The position numbers and the translations under genes were made by a program. Source: Candidatus Woesearchaeota archaeon (GTDB taxonomy: Archaea > Nanobdellota > Nanobdellia > Woesearchaeales > DSVV01). Taken from it: a stretch of 64,000 nt of DNA. This document shows, piece after piece, positions 7,951-16,672 of this stretch (the first letter of the stretch is position 1; every line of letters begins with the position of its first letter). The DNA is taken from the NCBI GenBank assembly GCA_018661705.1, contig JABJHR010000010.1, positions 1 through 64,000 on the forward strand, in the 5' to 3' direction. The notes beneath the pieces are model-generated. The model made no database searches. It was not told where the DNA came from and saw only the letters and a program-made list of their open reading frames with translations.

Positions 7951-8058
7951 AACACCATCATCAATAATGGCGGCAGACGGTTGAAATCAAGATTTCAACC
8001 TATGGCCCACCCCGGATGGGGCAATCCCTGAGCCATCTGCGCCATTGATAATGGTGTT
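7951..8058 (+). ncRNA. Family A structured element, copy 1
   Basis: The element closes with AACACCAT/ATGGTGTT and then ATGGCGGCAGA/TCTGCGCCAT with one bulged G. Inside are a perfect hairpin GGTTGAAATC-AA-GATTTCAACC (7979-8000) and a second arm (ATGGC/GCCAT) capped by CCCC-GGAT-GGGG and CAATCCCTG. Copy 2 at 42882-42986 keeps the cap sequence while the stems change on both sides. This is the pattern of a structured RNA. It sits between divergent genes (233-aa orphan and deoC). The strand is uncertain because the fold is nearly symmetrical. Confidence 0.6.
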
Positions 8059-8066
8059 AACAACAA

Positions 8067-8081
8067 AATTTATATTAATCA
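8067..8081 (+). promoter_or_regulatory. deoC promoter
   Basis: AAATTTATATTAATC lies 20-35 nt before the deoC ATG at 8101 with no Shine-Dalgarno after it, which fits a leaderless transcript. Confidence 0.45.
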
Positions 8082-8100
8082 AAAAAATCATGTTAATAAA

Positions 8101-8964
8101 ATGAACAATAACCAAATAACACCAAATATATTTGGATCATTAATTGATCATACACAATTAATGCCATTTGCTACAAAAGAACAAATAAAACAACTTTGTG
8201 AAGAAGCAGTTGAGTTTGGAACAGCAACTGTTTGTGTGAACGAATCAAGAGTAGAAGATGCAAAGTTCTTTTTAGATGAACTAAATGCTGGGCATAATAG
8301 TGAAGATCATTCTGATAAAGATCATCACAAAGTTAAAGTATGTTGTGTAGTAGGATTTCCTTTGGGTAGTGTTACAACAAACATTAAAATAGCATCTGCA
8401 ATTGATGCAATCTATAAGGGAGCAGAAGAAATTGATATGGTTATTAATGTAGGATATTTGAAAGATAAAGATTTTGATAGGTTTGAGCAAGACATTGAAG
8501 CAGTAATTGAAGCAATTGATAATTACAATGCAGAACACTCTACTAACATCATCTTAAAAATAATTCAAGAAAATTGTTATTTAACGGATGAAGAGATTGC
8601 ATTTACAACAAAAACAATTGCAAAGTTAGCAATGAATTTTAAAAATGTAAAAGTATTTGCAAAAACATCAACAGGTTTTGGTTTACCAAAAAAAGGTCCA
8701 GTAGATAAAGAGGATGTTGGTGCAACTATTCATGATGTTGAAATAATGAGGTCTGCAATTTTAGATGTGACTGGTGAATATATTGTAGGTATTAAAGCAG
8801 CAGGCGGAATTAAAGATAAAGAAACAGCATTAAAGATGCTAAAAGCAGCAGGTTGTTTTACTGAAGATGACTCTGAAGAAGGGAATAACGACAGCAATTT
8901 AGTAAACAACTACAAAGAACTCTTTAGAATTGGAGCAAGTGCGACTAAGGAGATATGTAAATAA
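8101..8964 (+). CDS. deoC: Deoxyribose-phosphate aldolase
   Basis: DeoC splits 2-deoxyribose-5-phosphate into glyceraldehyde-3-phosphate and acetaldehyde in nucleoside salvage. The 287-residue TIM barrel shows LIDHTQLMP at the start, VCCVVGFPLGS, EIDMVINVGYL (D112), the Schiff-base lysine in FAKTSTGFG (K188), IKAAGGIKDKETAL and the phosphate-binding end RIGASATKEI. It is longer than the usual 220-260 because of a His/Asp-rich insert near residues 64-77 (NSEDHSDKDHH) and an acidic insert before the last helix. The insert could bind metal or be a disordered loop. The gene is monocistronic and converges with the minus-strand cluster. Confidence 0.93.
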   Translation: MNNNQITPNIFGSLIDHTQLMPFATKEQIKQLCEEAVEFGTATVCVNESRVEDAKFFLDELNAGHNSEDHSDKDHHKVKVCCVVGFPLGSVTTNIKIASAIDAIYKGAEEIDMVINVGYLKDKDFDRFEQDIEAVIEAIDNYNAEHSTNIILKIIQENCYLTDEEIAFTTKTIAKLAMNFKNVKVFAKTSTGFGLPKKGPVDKEDVGATIHDVEIMRSAILDVTGEYIVGIKAAGGIKDKETALKMLKAAGCFTEDDSEEGNNDSNLVNNYKELFRIGASATKEICK

Positions 8965-8989
8965 ATATTAATTTTTTTATTTAATTTTT

Positions 8990-10183
8990 TTAATTCCTAT
9001 ACTCCTCTGTGTTATATTCTTTTATTACCTCATCTGCAATTTTACCAAGTTTTCCAATATAATCCATTCCTATGTTTTTTACTCTTTCTTCAAACTTATC
9101 TGTTTTTTCAGGAGCTTCTGTCATAATTCTTGCTAAAGGCATCATTAATTGTTCAATTAATATTTGTGGTGTGCCATCTGTTGTTATGAATTTAGTAATT
9201 CTAGAATAAAATTCATCTAAGCTTGCTTCAGATTCTTCTATTTGATTTAATGCATTACCTAATGTTTCATAAACTTCATGTTCACATTTAAAATTATGAT
9301 AAGGAAGATCATTATAAACATTTATAAATAAATCACATATATCAAAAAAAGTGTCTGCAACTTCTGGAGATTCAAACCCATCTATTTCCCTACCAAGTAT
9401 TCTAAGGTTTTCTTCGTCATAACAATCACTAAAAAAGTAACATCCTCTTGGACTTAAAACTTGACATGTTTCACTTCTATCATCAGGTTTTGAATTTTCA
9501 TATTTTACTTCATGCCGTGTTCTTTTAATTTCTAAACCAATTGCTTTAGTAAAATAACCTGCTAAGGCTGGATTAAATGTATTTATTTCTTGTGTTATTT
9601 CTGCAATATCATAAAATAATCTAGGAACTAAACTTTTATCTGTTCCAAATAAAGAAGTGATTATTTCTGTAAAAAACTCAGCATCAGAACTATAAACAGA
9701 TAAATTCATTGAGTTTGCAAATTTTTTAATATTAGTCCAATTAGCTCCACCAGGGGATGTAACATAAGCAACAGCAATGTCTAAAAAACTTTCTTTTAAT
9801 TCTTCTCTTACATGTTTTAATGATTTAGCAATTGGTATTACATATATATTTGTTTTTCCAAGATCTTCACAATTATCTAATAATTCTATCACTGCATTTT
9901 GATATAATTCAAGATCTTCTTTATTGGTAGCAACTAATGTCTCTACCAATACATCACCAAAATCCATTAAATGTATGGGTGATAAATCTTTATTAATTGC
10001 ATAAGCTACAATCTCTCTAAATGTTTCATATTTTCCAGTTAACTTAAGTCTTGCTTTTCCTGTCCATTTAAGAGATCTTTCATGTGATGCAAGCCTTCTC
10101 ATTACATCAGGTTTAGTTAATATATCCTCCAGAAGTTCTATTTCTGTTGTGTTTTCTGTTCTTTCTTCTGCTATGTCTGTCAT
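8990..10183 (-). CDS. Uncharacterised helical protein, last gene of the minus-strand cluster
   Basis: This 397-residue protein is mostly alpha-helical, acidic and without membrane segments. A short Cys/aromatic stretch SPRGCYFFSDCYDEENL stands out and could be a metal or redox site. ATG at 10183 was chosen over a TTG 21 nt upstream because AGAGGT lies 11 nt before it and it avoids overlap with the stop of the preceding gene. It follows the 379-aa helical protein by 17 nt, so the two are probably translated together and may interact. No homologous family is recognised; the function is unknown. Confidence 0.7.
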   Translation of the reverse strand: MTDIAEERTENTTEIELLEDILTKPDVMRRLASHERSLKWTGKARLKLTGKYETFREIVAYAINKDLSPIHLMDFGDVLVETLVATNKEDLELYQNAVIELLDNCEDLGKTNIYVIPIAKSLKHVREELKESFLDIAVAYVTSPGGANWTNIKKFANSMNLSVYSSDAEFFTEIITSLFGTDKSLVPRLFYDIAEITQEINTFNPALAGYFTKAIGLEIKRTRHEVKYENSKPDDRSETCQVLSPRGCYFFSDCYDEENLRILGREIDGFESPEVADTFFDICDLFINVYNDLPYHNFKCEHEVYETLGNALNQIEESEASLDEFYSRITKFITTDGTPQILIEQLMMPLARIMTEAPEKTDKFEERVKNIGMDYIGKLGKIADEVIKEYNTEEYRN

Positions 10184-10200
10184 TTTAAGTATACCTCTGT

Positions 10201-11340
10201 TCAAACATACTTTCTTGCAATTTCAATTCCTTCTGCAATCTTATCTTTAAGTCCAGCAGTGAAATCTTTTAATTGTGTTAACTTATCAATTGTTGGTAAT
10301 TTTTCACCTAATTCCTTAATTAAATATCCTGCATTTGTAACTGGCATTATTCCTTGTCCTTCTACTGTTTCAACTCTAGCAATTATTTCAGTACATAAAT
10401 CTTTGTATGCAGCAAGGTATATTTGATCTCCTTTTAATTCTTTTATTCCTTCTGCTAATGGCATACCTAATACATTAAGAACATCTCTTACTTCATGGTT
10501 TCTTTCTTTTTCATGTGCTTTTTGAAGTAATTCATCATAAACAGTATGTGCTTCATTATTTTCTGAACTCATCTCAGCTGTTGATCTAACTAAATCCCTT
10601 ATGTTTCCAAATTGTTCAACATATTGGCACATTTTTACTCCATATCTTTCTGCATTATTTGTGTCGTCAGCTTTTTTAATTGCATTTACTAAAAACATTC
10701 CATGTGGGCCATGTCCCATTATAGTTGGATAAACATCATTTTTTAAAGAAGCTTTTGAAATATCACAATAAATATCTCTTAATTTATTTCTTTTTTCTTT
10801 TCCCCCTTTTGTATCCATAAAGAGATGTGTAAGTCCTATGCCTGAAACAAGAATTAAAGTATTAATAGCTTCTTCATAGTGTCGATGATGATCTCTTTCA
10901 TAATCAGCAGCTTTAATATGTGTTACAACAAGATCAGCAATTCTATCTGCATTGAAACGATTCATAGGATCATTATCTAATGTTTCAACTAATCTTTTGG
11001 GATATTTTTCGGATAAGTTATAACCTTTTTCAAATAAAGCAGTCATTATTTTTATGAATGGTTTCTCTGCTCTTCTACTTTGAATATCATTTAAAGCATC
11101 AATTGTTGCCCAAACTGCATCTATTGGTTTTGTAAGATCATTTGAATCAACTTCTGTTTGAGAGATGTTATCCATAACTAAACCAAGATGCACAAAATAG
11201 ATTTTTTTTAAATCATTATTTAATTTTTTGAATCGTTTTTTTCTTAAATATCCAGAATTCTCAGCTAACTCGGTAGCTTCTGCTCTGTGTCTAATAACTA
11301 ATTCTTCTAATCTTGATAGTTCTGTTGCTGTATCTGCCAT
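10201..11340 (-). CDS. Uncharacterised all-helical protein
   Basis: The 379-residue soluble protein is predicted all-alpha from its heptad-like spacing of hydrophobics. A His/Asp-rich stretch YERDHHRHYEEAINTL (near residue 145) and GHGPHGMFLVNAI could coordinate metal, but they do not match the HD or ferritin motifs I know. It is paired with the 397-aa protein downstream (17-nt gap). Repeated helical pairs suggest an alpha-solenoid or scaffold. It is preceded by GGGGGAG close to the ATG, which fixes the start. Unknown function. Confidence 0.7.
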   Translation of the reverse strand: MADTATELSRLEELVIRHRAEATELAENSGYLRKKRFKKLNNDLKKIYFVHLGLVMDNISQTEVDSNDLTKPIDAVWATIDALNDIQSRRAEKPFIKIMTALFEKGYNLSEKYPKRLVETLDNDPMNRFNADRIADLVVTHIKAADYERDHHRHYEEAINTLILVSGIGLTHLFMDTKGGKEKRNKLRDIYCDISKASLKNDVYPTIMGHGPHGMFLVNAIKKADDTNNAERYGVKMCQYVEQFGNIRDLVRSTAEMSSENNEAHTVYDELLQKAHEKERNHEVRDVLNVLGMPLAEGIKELKGDQIYLAAYKDLCTEIIARVETVEGQGIMPVTNAGYLIKELGEKLPTIDKLTQLKDFTAGLKDKIAEGIEIARKYV

Positions 11341-11431
11341 TCTTTCTCCCCCATATGTAAGATAAGTATATATCTATAGGGAAACATAACTAGATTTAAA
11401 AAGATTATTAATCTTTAACCCTTAGAAATCA

Positions 11432-12289
11432 CTATAATCTGCTAAAATCCCTCTGCATCAACCTTGCATCTACTTCAATATTAGGACTTTCAGAAATAAC
11501 AATACCTTTCAACTTAAAGTCTTTGAAGGCTTTCATTAATTCTTTATAGTTCATATCACTTTCTTTCAAAATTAGATGATTTCTTTCTCCTTTTGGTCCA
11601 TAATTAATTCCAGAAACATGGCAATGCATATTATTCAATGCATCTCTTCCAAGATGTTTTTCTACATAACTTAATATCTCACAGAACTCATCATAATTAT
11701 TATATCTGTTTTTGTTTTCTTCAGGTCCAGCAGATCTTGCATGCACATGACTAAAGTCAATGCAAGGTAAAACTTGTTCAACTTCTTCTGATAATTTAAC
11801 AATCTCTTGGAAAGTTCCCCATTGACTTCCTTTTCCAGTTGTTTCTGGTCTTATCCAAATTTTATTCCCTTCATTTTTTAAAGTTTTGACAATACCTTTC
11901 ATTTCTTTTTTAACTTTTGCATAAACTTTTTCAGCTTCAAGCTTCATATAATACGCAGCATGAAAAGTCATGCTATAACCACCACACAAATTAGCAATTT
12001 TTGCAGCATTCAATATTCTTCCAACACTTGCAGTTACTTTTTCCTTTTCCAAACTATTCAAGTTAATATAATATTGGCCATGACAAGTAAGAATAATTTT
12101 ATTTTTGCTAGCAATTTCTTTAATCAAAGGTGCTTTTTCCTCAGAAACATTTACTGATCTAACAAACTCTAACTCCATTCCATCTAATCCTAACTTCCTA
12201 ACATGCTTTACACCATTAGGAATATTTCTATTAGGTGTAGATAAAGGAATTCCTGCAGTTCCAAAGAAAAGTTTGTTTGGTTTTATCAT
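11432..12289 (-). CDS. nfo: Endonuclease IV-type AP endonuclease
   Basis: The enzyme cuts DNA 5' to abasic sites in base-excision repair. The 285-residue TIM barrel (AP2Ec family) shows the metal ligands in order: CHGQYYINL, the His in TFHAAYY, the Glu in RPETTGKGSQWG, Asp and His in CIDFSHVHAR, a His pair in HCHVSG, and the terminal Glu in ISESP. Length and motif order match endonuclease IV. It lies within the minus-strand series, 90 nt downstream of the HD-CysQ fusion. It may be a bystander, or may belong to the cluster if that cluster deals with nucleic acids. Confidence 0.9.
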   Translation of the reverse strand: MIKPNKLFFGTAGIPLSTPNRNIPNGVKHVRKLGLDGMELEFVRSVNVSEEKAPLIKEIASKNKIILTCHGQYYINLNSLEKEKVTASVGRILNAAKIANLCGGYSMTFHAAYYMKLEAEKVYAKVKKEMKGIVKTLKNEGNKIWIRPETTGKGSQWGTFQEIVKLSEEVEQVLPCIDFSHVHARSAGPEENKNRYNNYDEFCEILSYVEKHLGRDALNNMHCHVSGINYGPKGERNHLILKESDMNYKELMKAFKDFKLKGIVISESPNIEVDARLMQRDFSRL

Positions 12290-12379
12290 AAGTAATTATA
12301 GAACTATAAACATATATATGTTTTTTCTTTAATCAAGTATAAATTCCAAAACAAATTATAAAATTATTAAGAAAGGCAT

Positions 12380-14044
12380 TTACTCAATACCAGCTAAAAA
12401 CGCTCTTTCATACTGCTGTTTAACTGCTTTCCATTTTCTAAAGAATTCATCTTTAATTGCAGGGTGAACAATTAAGATTCCATTTTCTGTGTGTGGATTT
12501 CTTTTGTTATATTCTAAACTTTGTCCATCAACATCAGTAACACTTACCCCTAATGCATTTAAAATAACATGGCCTGCCACAGTATCCCATTCTTTTAATT
12601 GTCTTGTATAACCAATTATTGCATGTGTTTCTTGATTAATAACATGTAACATTCTTGTTCCCATACTTCCAGAAAGAACAACTTTATTCCTATCAATCCC
12701 TAATTGTTCATAAATTGTTCCATATCTTCTTCCACCATGATTTCTGGGATGACCAATTTTCATATCTTCCCATGTTAATGAAACATCTTTTAATGAAGGT
12801 AATGGGTTTATTTTAACAGCATCTGGACCAGTAGCAACATAGGCTTTACCTTTTTTCCTTGCAAAATAAATTTCACCTTTTATTGGATCGCAAATAACTC
12901 CTGCTTTTGGAACTCCTTTTTCAGTATAACCTAACATAAAACAAAAGTCTTTTCCCCCCCGAGAATAATTTCCACTTCCATCTAATTCATCTGCAATAAA
13001 TACTTGATCATAATCCAATCTCTGAAGTGTATCTTTACTTTCTTCTGTTAATAGTGCAACATTCGGATATCTTCTTGAAATTGTTTCTAATAAAAAATCC
13101 CTTACTCTTAAATCAGCTTGTGTTACAATAGAATAATCTCCCTTTCTTTTTGTATTTCCATTTTTTCCTCTATTTTCCATAATGATTTTTCCAGATTTAA
13201 CAGCAACATATCGCATAAAACTAAGCATGACCTCAAGTTCATCTTTACTTCTTATAGATGGATTTTTAGTTTTCTTTCTTTCTTTCTTCTTAGTTTCTTC
13301 TTCTTCTTTCTTTTGATCAGTTTCTCTTGTAGTATTAGTTTCTTTTTCTTTAATCCCATTATTTATAATTCCCATCATAACTGCTGCGTTAATCACTGCA
13401 TCATATCCATTCATTCCTTCTTCTGATTGAAGTTCATAACTTAATGCATATAACCCATAAGCAATTTCTACCATGCCTTGAGATTGTTTTGTCCTTAGAA
13501 AATCTTTATTTAACATTCCTACTCTTACTCTATCTAATGCATCACTATCTTTTAGTATTTTCAATTCAAGAGTCATTTCAGGTGCACGATGATCATCAGG
13601 TTCATGCCATCTATTCAAATATGCAACTGTTTCAACATTAACTGTAAGTGAACTTTCTTGTTCTGGAATAACATCTGCATATTTTTCTAAGATCCATTCT
13701 GCACTGTATTGGCCATGGTTCCAACCAAAACCTTCTCCAATTCTTCGAGTATCATGTGTTGAAGCAGCCCATCTAGTTTCTTCATCATATTTTACTTCGT
13801 TTCCTTGTTTTTGTATTAACCTACTTATTAGTTCTGAAAAAACTAAAACTCTTGTAGAATGATCAACACCATGATCTCCATGAGATTTTCTAGCAAACCA
13901 TTCTTCTTTTGTTCTATATTTTTCAAAGAAACTAGCATGCGGTAAATCATTTCCTAATAACTCTCTTAATAATTTAATTTCATATTGTAATTTATGATTC
14001 TCTGCAAAGTCTTCTAATATTGGTTGTGCTGTTTCATGAATCAT
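12380..14044 (-). CDS. HD-domain protein fused to CysQ/inositol-monophosphatase domain
   Basis: Residues 1-235 form an HD-type phosphohydrolase: HGDHGVDHS (55-63), STHDTRR with the HD pair at 97-98, and DSDALDR near 167-172. A charged linker (about 236-265, rich in Glu and Lys) leads to a phosphatase of the inositol monophosphatase/CysQ superfamily: LLTEESKD (331-338), ADELDGSGNY (351-360, the metal-binding DxxDG) and EWDTVAGHVIL. CysQ enzymes remove the 3'-phosphate from PAP(S); HD domains cleave nucleotides or phosphate esters. The fusion suggests successive phosphate removal from one nucleotide-like compound. It follows the radical SAM genes with a 20-nt gap, so it is likely part of that operon. 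Confidence 0.82.
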   Translation of the reverse strand: MIHETAQPILEDFAENHKLQYEIKLLRELLGNDLPHASFFEKYRTKEEWFARKSHGDHGVDHSTRVLVFSELISRLIQKQGNEVKYDEETRWAASTHDTRRIGEGFGWNHGQYSAEWILEKYADVIPEQESSLTVNVETVAYLNRWHEPDDHRAPEMTLELKILKDSDALDRVRVGMLNKDFLRTKQSQGMVEIAYGLYALSYELQSEEGMNGYDAVINAAVMMGIINNGIKEKETNTTRETDQKKEEEETKKKERKKTKNPSIRSKDELEVMLSFMRYVAVKSGKIIMENRGKNGNTKRKGDYSIVTQADLRVRDFLLETISRRYPNVALLTEESKDTLQRLDYDQVFIADELDGSGNYSRGGKDFCFMLGYTEKGVPKAGVICDPIKGEIYFARKKGKAYVATGPDAVKINPLPSLKDVSLTWEDMKIGHPRNHGGRRYGTIYEQLGIDRNKVVLSGSMGTRMLHVINQETHAIIGYTRQLKEWDTVAGHVILNALGVSVTDVDGQSLEYNKRNPHTENGILIVHPAIKDEFFRKWKAVKQQYERAFLAGIE

Positions 14045-14064
14045 TTTTATTTTTTTATTTTTGT

Positions 14065-16584
14065 TTACCTTACTAAATCTCTAATTCTACTGTTTCTGTT
14101 AAATTTTCCAGTAGGGAGATCCTGACTAGGAACAACATCATCTCTAAAATAATTTGTTAATATTCTTAATATTCCTGATTTGCCATCATTATACTGGAGT
14201 CTTCCAGTAAAGCTAATTGGGTTAAGACCAACTCTTTCTCTTGGTGGAAGATAGGCACCTACAAGACAATGATATCCTGTTTGTAAATTATGGACCATGT
14301 CATACATTTGTTCAACAACTTCTTGATCTGTTAGTGGTCTGTTTGTTCCTGCTTTAATTTCTTGATCCATTATTTCTGTATATTTTGAACCAGGCATTGG
14401 TGTTGTTGTTAAGAAAGTAATAAATCTTGGTTGAATTCTATTTAATAATTTTGCTGTCTCAACAACATGATCTTGATAATATTTAATCCCTCCTAATCCT
14501 GGCATTATCATAACAGAAGTCCAAATATCAGTTTGTCCTAATTTTAAACCAGCCTCTACCATTTGCTCATGAGTATTGCCTTTGTTTACATATGATAAAA
14601 TAGAATCTGCTCCTGTTTCAATACCCCAATAAACCATTCCAAGACCAGCATTATCTAATTGATTAAGTTCCCTTGCTGTTTTTCTATTTATTCCTTCTGT
14701 TCTTCCGAAAGCAGCAATTCTTCTTATATTAGTTCTTCCATTATATTTTCCCCCATGATAATGGTAGTTTTCTATAGTATATGGTTGGTTATCAAATGTT
14801 TTTTTTGCAATTTTTAGATAATCAAGTAGTTTTCTTGTTGGCAACATAAATATATTTCCACCAGCAAGAAATATTCTTTGAATGTAAGCAATATCCTTTC
14901 CTAATTTTTTCTTAATTTCTTTTACATGCGCCTTAAACTTTTCAGGGCTTCTAACAAAGAATTTTGTGTCACCATAGGCAGTACAATACGTACATTTTGC
15001 ATAATCACAACCATTACCAACTTCTACTTTTATTACTCTGTTCATTTCTTCTGATGGTGGTGAGAATGGTTCACTATTATATACGTCTTCGTCGTGATAC
15101 AAAAACATTCTTCTTAACTTTGGTATAAAATTACTGTCAAGTAAAGCTTTAAATGTTGCTCTTAATAATCCTGTATTATCCTTAGCATATCTTTCATCAA
15201 CTTGAGCTCTTCTCTTTACTATGTCATACTCTGTTCTAATTATGTTAGCTAAAACATCTGCTTGTTGTTTTGCAATAGCTATTCTTGCTGGTTTAAATTT
15301 AGTTAATGCTTCTGTGATTTGATTAATATATTGGACAAAACCTCTTTGTGAAGTAACTTTTTTCCCTTTTGGTTTCACTTTGGCTTTATATTGAAATGCA
15401 TGTTCAGCTAATGTTACTAACTGTTGGAATGGTAAATCTATCTTTCTGATATCACCAATGCCTCTTATTTCATAATCAAAGTCGTCTCCTCTTTCAATTG
15501 CAGCAATTTGGTCTACATTTAAATTATATTCTCTTCTTAATGCAGTAGTCGCTTCTTCAACCTTTTTATCAAATGTAATCCCAATAATTCGTCTTGCTTC
15601 TTTTTTATATTTTGGCATTAATGATTCTTCAGCTTTTGCAATTAATTCAATGGCTGCTTTTTTTGCATTTCCATCGTATTGGGCAAGCATGCTTTCAAAA
15701 ATGTTTTCTCCTGTTGCAGTGATTTCATCAGGATGCATCTGCCATGATTTGTATATTTTTTCTACAGTTTTTTCTTTTGCTGCCTTGGCTTCTCTTCTTC
15801 TTTTTCTTTTTCCTTTTTTTCTATTTTTCTTTTTTTGTCCACCATCTTCTGTTTCTTGATTTACATTTGGTATATTTTGTACATCATCAATTTCAAATAA
15901 AACTTCTAATCTATCACCTGTTCCTAAACCAATTACTTCACCTTTGCTTCTAAGTGGAATATCAGTTTCATTTCCACCATGATAATAAACAGGATCAAAT
16001 GTTCCTTCATCATAATCAATTTCCATTAATTGTGTTGCTTCTACTATATCTCCTAATCTAATCTCATTTGTTTTATCTTTCTTTAACCGTTTCTTCATAG
16101 TTTTTTCAATTTGTTTAACTAATTTTTGTTTATAACCTTGATATTCTTTTTCTGTGTTTATATTTCCAAAATTTAATTCAATTTTAAATCTTTCACTAAG
16201 GTCTTTTAATAACTCTGCACCATATTGTTGATAATTAATTATTGGATTCTCAAGGGCAGCTGCTCTTTCTGTTTGTATTTCATTAACAGTTTGATCCATT
16301 CCTTTAAATTTACCCACAATTTCTTGTTTTAATCTTTTTTCCAATTCTTCAAGAGAAGGAATCTCATCTAGAAATGCATCAAAATCTTCTCTATGATTTA
16401 TTCCTGGAATTAATTCAGAATAAGTTTCATATAACTCTGTTTCTCCTAACACACCTAAGACTTGTTTTAGTCTATCTTGAGCTGCAAGCTGATAAAAACT
16501 AGCAAAAAGATTTGTAAATATATCTTTCTCAGTAATTTGTATCTTTGCTTGTGCTTTTTTTACTTCTGTTCTTGCTACTGCCAT
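14065..16584 (-). CDS. Radical SAM protein with long N-terminal extension and SH3-like module (paralogue 2)
   Basis: The C-terminal part (about 505-800 of 839) is a radical SAM enzyme of the group with PPSEEMNRV before the cluster and VGNGCDYAKCTYC as the iron-sulfur motif (C526, C531, C534; CX4CX2C). RIFLAGGNIFMLPT, a GIETGADSILSYVNKG SAM-binding segment and MPGLGGIKYY follow. The first 500 residues are extra: a helical start, an SH3-like barrel (about 178-290, with HGGNETDIPLRSKGEV and QMHPDEIT split by a Lys/Arg-rich loop), and more helices. The same module occurs in the 882-aa paralogue and the 965-aa protein. It probably works in trans with the E1/E2/JAMM proteins; the substrate is unknown. 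Confidence 0.85.
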   Translation of the reverse strand: MAVARTEVKKAQAKIQITEKDIFTNLFASFYQLAAQDRLKQVLGVLGETELYETYSELIPGINHREDFDAFLDEIPSLEELEKRLKQEIVGKFKGMDQTVNEIQTERAAALENPIINYQQYGAELLKDLSERFKIELNFGNINTEKEYQGYKQKLVKQIEKTMKKRLKKDKTNEIRLGDIVEATQLMEIDYDEGTFDPVYYHGGNETDIPLRSKGEVIGLGTGDRLEVLFEIDDVQNIPNVNQETEDGGQKKKNRKKGKRKRRREAKAAKEKTVEKIYKSWQMHPDEITATGENIFESMLAQYDGNAKKAAIELIAKAEESLMPKYKKEARRIIGITFDKKVEEATTALRREYNLNVDQIAAIERGDDFDYEIRGIGDIRKIDLPFQQLVTLAEHAFQYKAKVKPKGKKVTSQRGFVQYINQITEALTKFKPARIAIAKQQADVLANIIRTEYDIVKRRAQVDERYAKDNTGLLRATFKALLDSNFIPKLRRMFLYHDEDVYNSEPFSPPSEEMNRVIKVEVGNGCDYAKCTYCTAYGDTKFFVRSPEKFKAHVKEIKKKLGKDIAYIQRIFLAGGNIFMLPTRKLLDYLKIAKKTFDNQPYTIENYHYHGGKYNGRTNIRRIAAFGRTEGINRKTARELNQLDNAGLGMVYWGIETGADSILSYVNKGNTHEQMVEAGLKLGQTDIWTSVMIMPGLGGIKYYQDHVVETAKLLNRIQPRFITFLTTTPMPGSKYTEIMDQEIKAGTNRPLTDQEVVEQMYDMVHNLQTGYHCLVGAYLPPRERVGLNPISFTGRLQYNDGKSGILRILTNYFRDDVVPSQDLPTGKFNRNSRIRDLVR

Positions 16585-16672
16585 TTTTTCTATATTTCTT
16601 TTTCTTACTATTATTACTTTTTACTATTTCTTTTTAATAATCTTTTTTCAAATGTATAACTTAATTTCAAAT

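Noticed and set aside
7951-8058. Family A element as a tRNA or intrinsic terminator
   Set aside because: There is no T-arm consensus or acceptor, and the element lies between divergent genes where a terminator has no purpose.
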